A stretch of 64,000 bases of DNA from Breoghania corrubedonensis (GCF_003053845.1 NZ_QAYG01000003.1:248001-312000); one strand, 5' to 3'; shown: positions 48,945 through 58,557, numbered from the stretch's first letter. The notes: generated by a model not told the origin, from the sequence alone. A program made the numbers and translations.

Positions 48945-50432
48945 ATGATGATCGAGCACTATTTCGACGCGCCGTTTTCGCCGGACAAGCGTCTGCAGCA
49001 GCAGATCCAGGAACGGCTGGTCGAGGCCATTCTGGCTGGCGGCGTTTCCGCCCATGAGCCGCTGCCCTCCACGCGCTCGATGGCCGAACGCATCAAGGTC
49101 TCCCGCAACACGGTCAGCCTCGTCTACGAGCGACTGGCGGAAGATGGCTACCTGAAGCCCGTCAGCCGGCGTGGCTACTTCGTCGACGAGCGGTATGTCC
49201 GCGAGCAGCTCTCCATTCGCGTGGACGACCATGCCCACAATGCGCTGGGCGGACAGAGACGGGCAGTGGACTTCGCCCGCCGGATGAAAGTCAGGCTTTG
49301 CGACCAGCCCAACATCACCAAGCCGGCCAACTGGCACGAGTTCGAATATCCTTTCGTTTACGGGCAGATCCGTCCCGACCGGATTTCCATCAACCGGTGG
49401 CGCGATGCGGTGCGCGTGGCAGGCACCGCGGAACACGCTCCTTTCTGGATGAGCGATCTCGTCGACAATGACGATCCGATGCTGGTGGAGCAGATTATCC
49501 GCCGCACCCTACCGCAACGCGGCTTCCGGGCCGGGCCGGAGAACATCCTTGTGACGATCGGGGCGCAGAATGCGCTTTACCTCATCGCCAGCCTCCTTTC
49601 AGACAAGGGGACGCGGGTGGGCGTGGAAGAACCCGGTTATGTCGATGCCCGCAACATCTTTCTTGCCCGTGGCTGCACGCTGGCGCCTCAACCCGTCGAT
49701 GCCAACGGAATGCGGGTGACGGAGGCGCTGGCGGGAACCGATCTCGTTTATGTCACGCCCGGTCATCATTCTCCGACCAATGTGACCATGGGCTTGCAGC
49801 GCCGTCTGGCATTACTGGAGGCGGCGGACAGGCACGACTTTCTGGTGATCGAGGACGATTACGAACACGAGCTGAATTTCGTCGGCGCAGCCCGCCCGGC
49901 GCTGAAGAGTTTCGATCAGTCCGGCCGGGTGATCCATGTCGGCTCGCTTTCTAAGCCGGTCTTTCCCGGTCTGAGGCTCGGCTTCATTGCTGCGGCGGAA
50001 CCGCTCTTGCGGGAATTGCGGGCCTTGCGACGCCTGATGTGCCGTCATGTTTCCGCGCTGGACCAACGTGCCATGGCGATCTTTCTCGCCGACGGTCATT
50101 ACGATGCGCATATCCGCCGCCAGCGCGAGAGCCTTGCCGCGAAGTGGAAGTGCATGTTGCGCGAGATCGGGCGTCAGCTGCCGGAATGCGATGTCACCAT
50201 GACGACGGGAGGATCGGCGCTCTGGTTGTCTCTTCCTCGCGGCGTCGATGCCCGGCAGGTCGCCGAACGGGCGGCGCAACGTGGCGTGCTGGTGGAGCCC
50301 GGCGACGTGCACTATGCGAGCTCAAATGCTCCGCTCAATCGCCTCCGACTGGGATTTGCGGCGATTGCCCAAGAGAAGATCGCCCCCGGCTTGCAGGCAT
50401 TGGGGGAGGTGATGCGCGACGTTCAGGGATAG
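48945..50432 (+). CDS. MocR-type (GntR N-domain plus PLP aminotransferase-fold) transcriptional regulator
   Basis: 495 residues. The N-terminal GntR winged helix (QQQIQERLVEAILAGGVSAH, LPSTRSMAERIKVSRNTVSL) is joined to an aminotransferase class I-like domain that keeps the PLP lysine in VGSLSKPVFPGLRLGFIAA, and the contacts YVTPGHHSPT and VIEDDYEHEL. MocR proteins sense amines or amino acids through PLP chemistry (GabR, PdxR, TauR are known examples). Divergent from the importer operon and beside the aminotransferase gene, it probably regulates both. ATG 48945 has GGGGGAGAC upstream. Confidence 0.92.
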   Translation: MMIEHYFDAPFSPDKRLQQQIQERLVEAILAGGVSAHEPLPSTRSMAERIKVSRNTVSLVYERLAEDGYLKPVSRRGYFVDERYVREQLSIRVDDHAHNALGGQRRAVDFARRMKVRLCDQPNITKPANWHEFEYPFVYGQIRPDRISINRWRDAVRVAGTAEHAPFWMSDLVDNDDPMLVEQIIRRTLPQRGFRAGPENILVTIGAQNALYLIASLLSDKGTRVGVEEPGYVDARNIFLARGCTLAPQPVDANGMRVTEALAGTDLVYVTPGHHSPTNVTMGLQRRLALLEAADRHDFLVIEDDYEHELNFVGAARPALKSFDQSGRVIHVGSLSKPVFPGLRLGFIAAAEPLLRELRALRRLMCRHVSALDQRAMAIFLADGHYDAHIRRQRESLAAKWKCMLREIGRQLPECDVTMTTGGSALWLSLPRGVDARQVAERAAQRGVLVEPGDVHYASSNAPLNRLRLGFAAIAQEKIAPGLQALGEVMRDVQG

Positions 50433-50498
50433 GCGCGACCGGTCTGAAAGCCGGATTGCATCGCCGTCCGGCGTTCCGACCATTTCCGCGCGATGTCC

Positions 50499-51815
50499 TC
50501 AATGATCCGCCCGTCCCAGAACTTTCTGCAGGACCTCAAGCATCCGGCCGATGTCTTTCTCGCTGGAGACGAACGCGGGCGCGAAGATCAGCGCATCGCC
50601 TGTCGCCTTCAGATGAAGCCCCTCCTTGAAGAGGAGGCGCTGGATGATCGATCCCTTCTCGCCAGGGACGCTCCCGGGCTTCAGCTGAATGCCCGACATC
50701 ATGCCGTATCCGCGCAAGTCGGCGACCTGCGGCAGGTTGCGCAGACCGAATACGCCATCGAGGAAAGTCTGCGACAGGGCTTTTGAGCGAGCGAAGAGAC
50801 CGTCCTTCTCGTAGATGTCGAGCGTGGCCAGCGCGGCGGCGCAGGCGACAGGATGCGCGGAATATGTGTAGCCGTGCATCAGTTCCGGCCGGTCGGCCGT
50901 TATAGCATCGAGAACGGCCTGCTGGATTTCGGTCTTTACCGCCACGGCGCTCATGGGTACCGAGCCGTTGGTGAGTGCCTTGGCCATCGTGATGATATCC
51001 GGCGTGACGGCGAATTCCTGGGAGGCGAAAGCCGATCCTGTACGTCCGAACCCGGTAATGACCTCATCGAAAATGAGCAGGATGCCGTTTTCATCGGCAA
51101 TCTCGCGAAGGCGCTTGAGATAGCCGACCGGCGGCACGATGGTGCCGATTGAACCTGCTATCGGCTCCACGAACACGGCCGCGATCGTCTCCCCGCCGTA
51201 GGTTCTGCACAGATCCGCCAGATCCTCGGCGAGTTCGGCGCCGGTTTCCGGCTGGCCGCGGGTAAAGCGCTGGTCTTCGTTCCAGGTGTGGCGCATGTGG
51301 ACCACATCGCAGGTGATGCCGGAATATTCCCGCCGGTTGCCGACCATGCCGGCGAGCGACGTGCCGCCCAGGTTGACGCCGTGATAGGCCCACGAGCGCG
51401 ATACGAAACGGGTGCGCTGCGCGTCTCCCTTCGCCCGATGATAGGCAATCGCGATCTTCATCGCGCTGTCCACGGCCTCCGACCCGGACGAGCCGAAAAA
51501 GACGCGGTCGATCCCGTCGGGCAGGATCGCCGCAAGGCGCTCCGCAAGCGCGAAGGAAACGGGCGCGGCGCGCTGGAAATGGGGCGAATAGTCAAGCTCC
51601 AGCAACTGGGCGTGGACAGCATCGGCGATCTCCCGCCGACCATGCCCGGCGGGACAACAGAACAGCCCGGAGGCGCCGTCGAGGATCTCGTTGCCCTCCG
51701 GCGTCCAGTAGCGGACCCCCTCGGCCCTGGCGAAGATCTGCGGCTCCTTGTGAAAGAGTTTGTTGTTGGTGAAGGGAAGCCAATGGTGATCCATGTTGAT
51801 GGAATTGTGCATCAT
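50499..51815 (-). CDS. Class III PLP aminotransferase (omega-amino acid/putrescine-pyruvate type)
   Basis: 438 residues from the ATG at 51815; GCGAGGACC is upstream, and the open frame beyond it (to 52940) runs through the SDR gene on the other strand. Motifs: DGASGLFCCPAGHGRREIAD, FFGSSGSEAVDSAMKIA (PLP phosphate), SWAYHGVNLGGTSLAG, ILLIFDEVITGFGRTGSAFA (Asp contacting the PLP ring) and ITMAKALTNGSVPMSAVAV (Schiff-base Lys). It transfers a terminal amino group, as in putrescine, GABA or beta-alanine, to a keto acid such as pyruvate. Its position beside a polyamine-type importer and MocR-type regulator supports amine catabolism. Confidence 0.9.
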   Translation of the reverse strand: MMHNSINMDHHWLPFTNNKLFHKEPQIFARAEGVRYWTPEGNEILDGASGLFCCPAGHGRREIADAVHAQLLELDYSPHFQRAAPVSFALAERLAAILPDGIDRVFFGSSGSEAVDSAMKIAIAYHRAKGDAQRTRFVSRSWAYHGVNLGGTSLAGMVGNRREYSGITCDVVHMRHTWNEDQRFTRGQPETGAELAEDLADLCRTYGGETIAAVFVEPIAGSIGTIVPPVGYLKRLREIADENGILLIFDEVITGFGRTGSAFASQEFAVTPDIITMAKALTNGSVPMSAVAVKTEIQQAVLDAITADRPELMHGYTYSAHPVACAAALATLDIYEKDGLFARSKALSQTFLDGVFGLRNLPQVADLRGYGMMSGIQLKPGSVPGEKGSIIQRLLFKEGLHLKATGDALIFAPAFVSSEKDIGRMLEVLQKVLGRADH

Positions 51816-51998
51816 GGGGCCGGGTCCTCGCTGAAAGGCTGTCTGTTCACCCTCTACGCCGGAGCCTTGGCCTTGATTAGAGCCACAGCGCACAATCGTG
51901 AGGGCCAGCGGAAAATTCGGGGCGGGAAGTCTTGTCTTGCCGAATGGTGGGCGTAAGCATGCGGTCCGATTTTCAAAACAAGACAAGGGATCAGCCAC

Positions 51999-52748
51999 AT
52001 GAGTGGAACCGTCCTCATCACCGGAACGACGTCCGGTTTCGGTGCAGCCGCGGCGCGGCGCTTCGCCGGCGCGGGCTGGAAGGTCGTCGGAACCGGTCGT
52101 CGCCAGGAGCGTCTCGATGAGATGCGCAAGGAACTGGGAGACTGCTTTCACGGGGCCGCCTTCGATGTCACCGATGAGGCGGCCACAATCGCAGCCATCG
52201 AGGCGTTGCCGGCCGGGTTCGGCGAAATCGACGTTCTGGTGAACAATGCAGGCTTGGCACTTGGCACGAAGCCGGTGCCGGCGACGAAGCTCTCCGACTG
52301 GAAGACCATGATCGAGACCAACGTCACCGGTCTCGTGACAATCACCCACCATCTCATACCGAAGCTGATCGAGAGGCGGGGCGTGATCGTCAACCTGTCT
52401 TCGGTCGCTTCGACGTGGCCTTATCCGGGGGGCAATGTCTATGGCGGCACAAAGGCCTTCGTCCGTCAGTTCTCGCTCGGCCTGCGCTCCGATCTGCACG
52501 GAAAGGGCGTCCGGGTGACGTCCATCGAGCCGGGATTGTGCGAGAGCGAATTCACGCTGGTGCGGACCGGTGGCGACAAAGAGGCTTACGACAAGCTCTA
52601 CGGTGGCGCCCACGCGCTTCAGCCGGAGGATATCGCGGAAACGGTCTTCTGGGTTGCGACGCAGCCACCGCATGTCAACGTCAATGCGCTTGAGATCATG
52701 CCTGTCACGCAGTCCTGGGCGCCGTTCCAGGTTGCGCGGGACGTCTGA
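51999..52748 (+). CDS. SDR-family NAD(P)-dependent oxidoreductase
   Basis: 249 residues. The cofactor motif ITGTTSGFGAAAARRFAGAG, the NNAG motif (VLVNNAGLALG), and catalytic Ser/Tyr/Lys in NLSSVASTW and VYGGTKAF are present. It is most like the YdfG/3-hydroxy-acid dehydrogenase group. The ATG at 51999 has AAGGGATCAG upstream. It stands alone between convergent/divergent neighbours and is followed by a strong terminator; the substrate is not deducible. Confidence 0.9.
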   Translation: MSGTVLITGTTSGFGAAAARRFAGAGWKVVGTGRRQERLDEMRKELGDCFHGAAFDVTDEAATIAAIEALPAGFGEIDVLVNNAGLALGTKPVPATKLSDWKTMIETNVTGLVTITHHLIPKLIERRGVIVNLSSVASTWPYPGGNVYGGTKAFVRQFSLGLRSDLHGKGVRVTSIEPGLCESEFTLVRTGGDKEAYDKLYGGAHALQPEDIAETVFWVATQPPHVNVNALEIMPVTQSWAPFQVARDV

Positions 52749-52758
52749 TCGGCGTCTC

Positions 52759-52813
52759 CCGGCGGCGGGCGGAGAGGTGCCGGTATGGCGCTTTCGCCCG
52801 CCGCCGGCATTTT
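52759..52813 (+). terminator. Intrinsic terminator of the SDR gene
   Basis: A perfect 13-bp stem, CCGGCGGCGGGCG (52759-52771) with CGCCCGCCGCCGG (52795-52807), is followed by CATTTTG. It lies 10 nt after the SDR stop; the loop is long (23 nt). Confidence 0.6.
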
Positions 52814-52850
52814 GTCGCGGCCGCTTTTGCGCATGGAGTATTTGGAAAAG

Positions 52851-52867
52851 TTGATTTTTGCATTCAA
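52851..52867 (+). promoter_or_regulatory. Candidate RirA iron-responsive operator upstream of the siderophore-interacting protein gene
   Basis: TTGA-TTTTTGCAT-TCAA (52851-52867) matches the RirA-type TGA-N9-TCA operator with one further pair each side, the same form as the site at 20800. It lies about 183 nt before the SIP gene, in an AT-rich patch with -35/-10-like sequences (TTGGAA at 52842-52847, CAAGAT at 52865-52870). Confidence 0.5.
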
Positions 52868-53049
52868 GATTAGTAACTCTCGGCTTGACCCCCGGCGAAT
52901 GCCGATGCGATTGCCTGCGAATTTGACGAGACATGTGCAAGGCGTGACCGTGACGGGCTGCTTGAGCAAGCCGTTCCTGGCCGGGGTTTTCACATCATAT
53001 GGCTCCACTCCCGGAGCCATGATGCGCGAATTCCGCAAAGGAGAGGCAC

Positions 53050-54156
53050 ATGGCACAGTCAGCAGGGACGGGACAGTTTGCCGCCCGCGCCAGGATCGAG
53101 GTGTCGCAACCGGCCGTTCTGCTTGGCCGGCTGGCGGACCACTTCACCGAGCACGGCGAGGTGACGAGGGGCGAACGCGCTGCGCGTTTCGCGTTCCATT
53201 TCGGAACCGCTGAACTCGCTGTCGATGGCCGTCATCTCGATATCTCCGCGTTGGCATCAGACGCGAGCGGAATTGCCTTCGTGAAGGTGGCGCTTGCCGA
53301 ACACATTTTCGAATTGTCGGAACCGGAAAGGCCGGAAATTCACTGGACGGGCGATTGTGCCGCCGGCTCCCCGGTGCCTTACCTGCGTCGCATGAAGGTC
53401 GAGCGTGTCGAACTGGTCACGTCACGGATGCGCCGGGTGCGGCTTTCGGGTGAGGATCTGGAACGCTTCTCACGAAAGGGCATGCATATCCGCCTGCTGT
53501 TTCCCCCGGAACCGGGTGGCGAATACGGCTGGCCCGTCATGGGAGAGGATGGCAGGCCGGCCTGGCCGGAAGGCTTGCCGAAGCCGATAGCCCGCGTTTA
53601 CACGATCCGGCGGATCGATGTGGAGGCGGGTTGGCTCGATGTCGACATGGTCCTGCACGAAGGGGATGGATTTCCCGGTGCCGGGTTCGCCATGAGTGCA
53701 AAGCCGGGCGATGAGATCGGCATCACCGGCCCGGGCGGCGGGACCTACGGCCAGGCAAGGCGCTACCTGATCGCCGGCGATGAAACGGCGCTCCCCGCCA
53801 TTGCCCGCATTCTGGAGGAATTGCCCGAGAACGCGACGGTAACGGCCGTCATCGAAATCCCCGACGCCGCAGAAGAACAAGAGCTTGCCTCTAAGGCCGA
53901 TGTCGAATTGACGTGGGTTCACCGCAACGGCGTGGCGGCCGGTTCCTCGGACCTGCTTGAACAGGCGGTGAAGGCCGTCGACTGGCCGACAAACGCGCCC
54001 GACAGCTTTGTGTGGGTCGGTTGCGAACATGCGACTTTCCGCAAGCTGCGTGCCTATTTCCGAAAGGAAAAGCAAATGCCGCGCGAAAACCACATGATCG
54101 TGGCCTATTGGCGGCGCGGTCAGGCCGGTGAACATGCCGGCGGCAAGGAAGACTGA
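53050..54156 (+). CDS. Siderophore-interacting protein (FAD-binding reductase) with N-terminal DUF2218 domain
   Basis: 368 residues. Residues about 15-105 look like DUF2218 (ARIEVSQPAVLLGRLADHF, FVKVALAEHIFELSE). From about 115 the siderophore-interacting reductase follows: RVELVTSRMRRVRLSG, the FAD motif RVYTIRRID, GPGGGTYGQARRYLIAGDET and a C-terminal NAD(P)-binding part (FVWVGCEHATFRKLRAYFR). Such enzymes reduce ferric siderophores in the cytoplasm to release iron. AAAGGAGAGGCAC precedes the ATG. The gene stands alone after an iron-operator-like site, so control by RirA is likely. Confidence 0.88.
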   Translation: MAQSAGTGQFAARARIEVSQPAVLLGRLADHFTEHGEVTRGERAARFAFHFGTAELAVDGRHLDISALASDASGIAFVKVALAEHIFELSEPERPEIHWTGDCAAGSPVPYLRRMKVERVELVTSRMRRVRLSGEDLERFSRKGMHIRLLFPPEPGGEYGWPVMGEDGRPAWPEGLPKPIARVYTIRRIDVEAGWLDVDMVLHEGDGFPGAGFAMSAKPGDEIGITGPGGGTYGQARRYLIAGDETALPAIARILEELPENATVTAVIEIPDAAEEQELASKADVELTWVHRNGVAAGSSDLLEQAVKAVDWPTNAPDSFVWVGCEHATFRKLRAYFRKEKQMPRENHMIVAYWRRGQAGEHAGGKED

Positions 54157-54210
54157 CCAGCCTGGCACCAAGGTTCGTGCGAGGGGAACCGGGAGGAGCC
54201 GGCAGCCAGG

Positions 54211-55074
54211 TTAATCCGGCCGCCGGCGCTTGTCGTCGCGGCTCGCCAGCTCACCGGTGGCGAGTTCGATGATCTCTGCGGTAATCGCTTCCTGACGGAT
54301 GTGGCGTTCGCGCGCGGTGAGCTCCGCAAGTTGGCTCTCTATCTGGCCGCGCGCCTGCGCCATGGCCGCTATGCGAGCCTCGTTTTCGGCGACGAAGGAA
54401 TGCAGGGCCGCGTTGCACAGGAGCGCATGGACGTAATCGGCGCCGAGCGTCTCGAGCAGGAGAGGGGCGGGCAGGTTCGTGACCGGCGGCTGTGCGTCCC
54501 CCATGGGGGTAATCTGCGAATGATCGATCGGGAAGAGCCGACGCCGCACGACCCGGGCTCCGCTTGTCTCCCAGGTGCTGAACACCACTTCCAAGCGGTC
54601 GAGAACGCCGGCGTTGATACGTTCATAAAGCGTATTGCAGATGGTGTTGGCGAGTTTGGGGATCGCTGGAGAATGGGCTGGCAACGCGCTCGTCCAGGCG
54701 GGGGTGATGGCGCGCTCCGAGGCGACGGAGTGCCCCCGGGTGCCGATGAGAAAGAGCTCCGCCTTTTCGAGATCAGCAGAAATCGCATCGAAAATGTGCT
54801 CGGAAAAGGCGCCCGCGAACCCCTGCTCGGCACAGAAGACGACGAGGGCGAGCTTGCCACCCGTCAATCTCGATCCGTCCGGCCCGGGCGGCACTCCGGC
54901 GACGATGCGGCCCATCGCGGCGGTGATCGTTGTCGTGTAGCTGTCGACGGCGACGATCTGCCGGCGCGCCTGCTGGACGCGCACCGCTGCAATACCGCGC
55001 ATGGCGTTTACCACGGCGTCGAGCTGATGGACGCCCGATATGCGGGCACCGATATCTGCAAGTCTCTCCGTCAT
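54211..55074 (-). CDS. atpG: N-type ATPase F1 gamma subunit
   Basis: 287 residues; the central shaft of F1. N-terminal helix [20 protein letters not shown] and C-terminal helix [20 protein letters not shown] with [14 protein letters not shown] are the coiled coil, flanking the Rossmann-like middle ([20 protein letters not shown]). Sequence is diverged from standard gamma subunits, as usual for N-ATPases. Last gene of the operon; it overlaps the alpha gene by 4 nt and is convergent with the SIP gene. Confidence 0.9.
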   Translation of the reverse strand: MTERLADIGARISGVHQLDAVVNAMRGIAAVRVQQARRQIVAVDSYTTTITAAMGRIVAGVPPGPDGSRLTGGKLALVVFCAEQGFAGAFSEHIFDAISADLEKAELFLIGTRGHSVASERAITPAWTSALPAHSPAIPKLANTICNTLYERINAGVLDRLEVVFSTWETSGARVVRRRLFPIDHSQITPMGDAQPPVTNLPAPLLLETLGADYVHALLCNAALHSFVAENEARIAAMAQARGQIESQLAELTARERHIRQEAITAEIIELATGELASRDDKRRRPD

Positions 55075-56585
55075 GGCGAGAAGCGCACCGCCAGGCGCGT
55101 GAGGGCCTGAAGGAGCCGGGTTCGCCCCGTATCATCCAGTCCCCCCGTTGTCTCGATACCTACGACCGCGTCATGCGCTGTCTCGTCGAGGGCCTTCGGC
55201 AGAGCCTCGCAAAAGGCAGCGATATGGTCGATCTCGACTGCGTCGAGCAGTCCTTCCTGCACGGCTGCGACGAGTGCGACCTCGTCCGCAAGCCGCAAAG
55301 GCGCATGCGGCGGTTGCCTGAGAATGGCCCGGATACGTTCGCCCCTTGTAAGCTGGTCGCGCACGCGTTTTTCCGGCACCCCACCGAAACGGGTGAACAT
55401 CTCCATCTCGAGGAACTGGGCATAATCGAGCCGGAGCGTCTTGGCTTCGTTGCGCAGCGCCTTGGCCTGGGTCTTGCCGCCCACCCGGCTTACAGACAAA
55501 CTCACGTCAACGGCCGGCTTTTGCCCTTCCTGGAAGAGCTTGGCATCGACTACGATCTGGCCGTCCGTAATCGAGATCAGGTTAGTCGGGATATAGGCGG
55601 AAAGATTGCCCGCATCCGTCTCGGCTATCGGAAGCGCCGTCAGAGAGCCGCCGCCCTGCTCCTCGCTGAGCTTGGCCGCGCGCTCCAGCATCCGCGCATG
55701 TACATGGAAGATATCGCCCGGATAGGCTTCGCGCCCCGGCGACTGACGGGTGAGCAGCGCGATCTCGCGGTGGGTGGCGGCGTGCTTTGTCAGATCGTCG
55801 ATCACGATCAGCGCGTGCTGGCCGCGATCGCGGAAATACTCCGCCATCGTGAACCCGGCGAAAGGCGCGAGCCATTGCAGGCCGGGAGGGCTGGCGGCCC
55901 CCGCGACGACGGTGATGCACCGTTCCGGCGCGGCGAACTCCTGTATGGCGTCGATCACCCGGCGCACGCTGGAGGTCTTCTGCCCGACCGCGACGTAGAC
56001 ACATATGATGTCGCTCGACTTCTGGGAGATGATCGTATCTATCGCGATCGTCGTCTTGCCGATCGCCCTGTCGCCGACGATCAATTCACGCTGCCCGCGC
56101 CCAAGCGCAAACAGCGTGTCGATCGACAGGAGCCCCGTCTGTACCGGCGCGGTGACGAGATCGCGGTCGATGATCGCTGGCGCCGGGCGCTCGGCGGGAT
56201 GGTACTCGTCTGCGGCGATGGCGGGTTTCCCGTCAAGCGGGCGTCCCAGCGGATCGACCACGCGCCCGAGCAGGGCGGGGCCGACCGGCACGCGTATCAC
56301 CTCGCCGGTTCCGCGCACGATATCGCCGGCCTCGATCGTGGCCACCTCGTCGAGCAGGACGCAACCAATCAGATCCCGGTCGAGCGTCTGGGCGAAGCCG
56401 AAGGCCCCCTTGTCGAAGCGCAGCAGTTCATCGAGGCGCGCATCGGGCAGGCCGGAGATGAGAGCGACGCCATCGCCGACCTCTTCGACCCGTCCGATCT
56501 GTTCCGCCTTCGGGCCGAGTTCGGTAGCTGCCAGACGAGAACGGGCATGATCGAGCCAGGTGTCGGCGGCCCTTTCGTCAGTCAT
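55071..56585 (-). CDS. atpA: N-type ATPase F1 alpha subunit
   Basis: 504 residues. Non-catalytic nucleotide-binding subunit with P-loop [35 protein letters not shown], the signature [20 protein letters not shown] and the arginine-finger region [23 protein letters not shown] replaces the usual QTGKT of standard F-ATPases. Overlaps atpF by 8 nt. It assembles with beta into the F1 head in the cytoplasm. Confidence 0.95.
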   Translation of the reverse strand: MTDERAADTWLDHARSRLAATELGPKAEQIGRVEEVGDGVALISGLPDARLDELLRFDKGAFGFAQTLDRDLIGCVLLDEVATIEAGDIVRGTGEVIRVPVGPALLGRVVDPLGRPLDGKPAIAADEYHPAERPAPAIIDRDLVTAPVQTGLLSIDTLFALGRGQRELIVGDRAIGKTTIAIDTIISQKSSDIICVYVAVGQKTSSVRRVIDAIQEFAAPERCITVVAGAASPPGLQWLAPFAGFTMAEYFRDRGQHALIVIDDLTKHAATHREIALLTRQSPGREAYPGDIFHVHARMLERAAKLSEEQGGGSLTALPIAETDAGNLSAYIPTNLISITDGQIVVDAKLFQEGQKPAVDVSLSVSRVGGKTQAKALRNEAKTLRLDYAQFLEMEMFTRFGGVPEKRVRDQLTRGERIRAILRQPPHAPLRLADEVALVAAVQEGLLDAVEIDHIAAFCEALPKALDETAHDAVVGIETTGGLDDTGRTRLLQALTRLAVRFSP

Positions 56586-57312
56586 GGGAAAGGCTCTCCT
56601 CGATCCGGGCGAGATCCGCGCGCCAGCTGTTGAGGATGGAGAAGTGTTCGCCGTGGAGTTCCAGTCCCTCGATCAAGGCCGGATCAGTGACGATAGCAAG
56701 ATCGGGCTCGAACCCGAAGGCATCGGCGATCCTGCGGCGGCAGTCCGCTTCTTCGTTCTCCTGGAGCACGGTCGCACTGGTGAGACGCAGTGTGGCGTTG
56801 CGCATGGCGACCGACTGGCGGGTGTTCGCGGGAAGTGCCGTGATTTCGGCGACAAGGGATTCCAGAAAGACCGCGCGCACGACAGAGCCCTCAAGCCGCG
56901 CCGCGAGCTTCGCCGCAATACCGATCGCCAATGTGCCCGCTTCGTCCATTGCCGCTTTTCTCGCGGCCACGTACGCCGCTTTGATGTCCGCTTTTGCCTT
57001 GTCCTGCAGATGCTCCGCTTGCTTTGCTGCATCGTCGAGCAGGGACTGGCTGAGCTTTTCCGCCTCCTTTCGGGCTGTCTCCAGCATAGCGTCGTGTTCG
57101 CGCGAGATCCCGGCGCGCGCCGCTTCCACGTCAGAACGTGCCTGTTCGGCCGCTTGCGTTTGCACCCGCGCGTTCTCAAGCGCGGCCTCAGTCGCGGATC
57201 GGCGCTCCATGATGACGCGCGAGATCGGCTTCCAGAAAAAGCGGTGCAGGATCCAGATGAGGATAAGGACGTTGATCGCCTGAATGGCGAACGTCCACCA
57301 ATCGAAGGTCAT
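56578..57312 (-). CDS. atpF: N-type ATPase F0 subunit b (long form)
   Basis: 244 residues, against about 160 in standard bacteria. One N-terminal membrane segment ([20 protein letters not shown]) followed by a long charged helix ([20 protein letters not shown]). The C-terminal 90 residues ([40 protein letters not shown]) resemble the region that delta subunits supply elsewhere. Since this operon has no delta gene, the extension may take over its role (inference). The start lies 4 nt before the atpE stop region. Confidence 0.85.
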   Translation of the reverse strand: MTFDWWTFAIQAINVLILIWILHRFFWKPISRVIMERRSATEAALENARVQTQAAEQARSDVEAARAGISREHDAMLETARKEAEKLSQSLLDDAAKQAEHLQDKAKADIKAAYVAARKAAMDEAGTLAIGIAAKLAARLEGSVVRAVFLESLVAEITALPANTRQSVAMRNATLRLTSATVLQENEEADCRRRIADAFGFEPDLAIVTDPALIEGLELHGEHFSILNSWRADLARIEESLSHD

Positions 57313-57316
57313 GGCG

Positions 57317-57562
57317 TCAGGGGATGAGAGGATTGGCGAAGAGCAACAGCAGCGCGATGACGAGGCAATAGATGGCCATCGTCTCGATCATCGCCAGGCC
57401 GACGAAGAGTGTCCGCGAAATCGTGTTCGCGGCCTCCGGTTGGCGGGCGATGGCGTCCATGGCGGCTGCAACCGCGCGCCCTTCCGCAAGCGCCGGTCCG
57501 ATCGCCCCGAATGAAACGGCAACCGCCGCACCGATGATGGAAATGAAGGCCAGCCAGTTCAT
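57317..57562 (-). CDS. atpE: N-type ATPase F0 subunit c with two membrane carboxylates
   Basis: 81 residues, two helices joined by the polar loop IARQPEAAN. Helix 1 has Glu27 in GAIGPALAEGRAV; helix 2 has Glu60, Thr61 and Tyr65 in AMIETMAIYC. Standard subunits have only one carboxylate in the ion site; a second, in helix 1, together with a hydroxyl and Tyr, is typical of N-ATPase c subunits and of Na+-binding sites. Whether Na+ or H+ is carried cannot be settled by sequence. AAGGAGCC precedes the ATG. Confidence 0.93.
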   Translation of the reverse strand: MNWLAFISIIGAAVAVSFGAIGPALAEGRAVAAAMDAIARQPEAANTISRTLFVGLAMIETMAIYCLVIALLLLFANPLIP

Positions 57563-57577
57563 GAAAAGGCTCCTTTG

Positions 57578-58258
57578 TTACGAACGCTTGGGTTCATCGC
57601 CCGTTTCAGCCGACGCGGCCGAGATGAAGACGAGGGCGAGAACGGCGAAAATGTAGGCTTGCACGGCGCCGGTCAGCAGGTCGAGCGCCATGAGCGGAAT
57701 AGGCACGAGCAGCCCGGCCAGCGACGCGACGATGCCGACCACGAAGACGCCGCTCATGATGTTGCCGAAAAGACGCACGAACATCGAAAAGACCCGCGTG
57801 AGGCTTTCCAGAATGTTGAGGGGGATCATGACGGGATTGGGCAAGGCGAAGGTCTTTAGGTATCCGCCGAAGCCGTTGGAGCGAACGCCGAACCGGATGA
57901 CGGAGACGAACACAAGGACAGCCAGCGCAGCGTCGGTTTCCAGGTGCGCGGTTGGCGGTTCAATCCCGGGAATGAGCGCCGTCCAGTTTGCTATGAGAAT
58001 GTAGATGAACAGCGTGCCGACGAAGGCCCGGTAGGCTTGCGGCGGCTCTCCGGTTGCCTCCCGAATTTGCAGATCCAGGGTTTCGACCACCAGTTCCAGC
58101 GTGCTCTGCAACGTGGACGGTATGAGCGTGAGCGAGCGTGTCGCCAGCCTGCACCCGATGCCGAGAAAGGCCATGATTGCCCAGGTGATGAGCACCGCCT
58201 CCGTTATCGGAACCGGCCCCAGATGGAACAGTGCGGAGGTCGCAAGCGGAGAGTTCAT
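57578..58258 (-). CDS. atpB: N-type ATPase F0 subunit a
   Basis: 226 residues with five or so membrane segments. The essential Arg lies in RVFSMFVRLFGNIMSGVFVV, and GAVQAYIFAVLALVFISAAS is the C-terminal conserved helix. The frame begins earlier (58366), but the ATG at 58258 overlaps the atpR stop (ATGA) and starts the conserved region. Forms the ion channel with the c ring. Confidence 0.92.
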   Translation of the reverse strand: MNSPLATSALFHLGPVPITEAVLITWAIMAFLGIGCRLATRSLTLIPSTLQSTLELVVETLDLQIREATGEPPQAYRAFVGTLFIYILIANWTALIPGIEPPTAHLETDAALAVLVFVSVIRFGVRSNGFGGYLKTFALPNPVMIPLNILESLTRVFSMFVRLFGNIMSGVFVVGIVASLAGLLVPIPLMALDLLTGAVQAYIFAVLALVFISAASAETGDEPKRS

Positions 58259-58557
58259 GGTGTGCTCCGCGAAAAACGCCGCATGACAAGCTGGCGTGCA
58301 ACCAGAAGCCCCAGTGCGGCGATGAGCAACGGCAGCGCCCCGGCCCGGCTGACGAAATAGAGGCATGCCGCAAGAACCGCCATGCGGACGACGGTCAATG
58401 CAGCAGCCGCAAGGATGGCCTTGTGCGCAAACAGTGTCGCGCTTGTCTTCAGTACGAAGAAATAGCCGGCCCCGAGCGCCATTCCGAAGATAAAGAATGC
58501 TGCAAGCGCGGCAAGTGTCGCGGGATCGAACGACGTTTCAGCGAAGGTCGGGCTCAT
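58255..58557 (-). CDS. atpR: N-type ATPase accessory subunit AtpR
   Basis: 100 residues, three hydrophobic segments with arginine residues at helix ends (AALTVVRMAVLAACLYFVSR, LVARQLVMRRF). AtpR is found only in N-type ATPase operons, between atpQ and atpB, as here. Function unproven; a role in c-ring assembly or ion binding has been suggested for the family. Overlaps both neighbours by 4 nt. Confidence 0.85.
   Translation of the reverse strand: MSPTFAETSFDPATLAALAAFFIFGMALGAGYFFVLKTSATLFAHKAILAAAALTVVRMAVLAACLYFVSRAGALPLLIAALGLLVARQLVMRRFSRSTP

Noticed and set aside
51816-52940. N-terminal extension of the aminotransferase frame
   Set aside because: It runs antisense to the SDR gene and has no family similarity; the ATG at 51815 with a ribosome site explains the protein.
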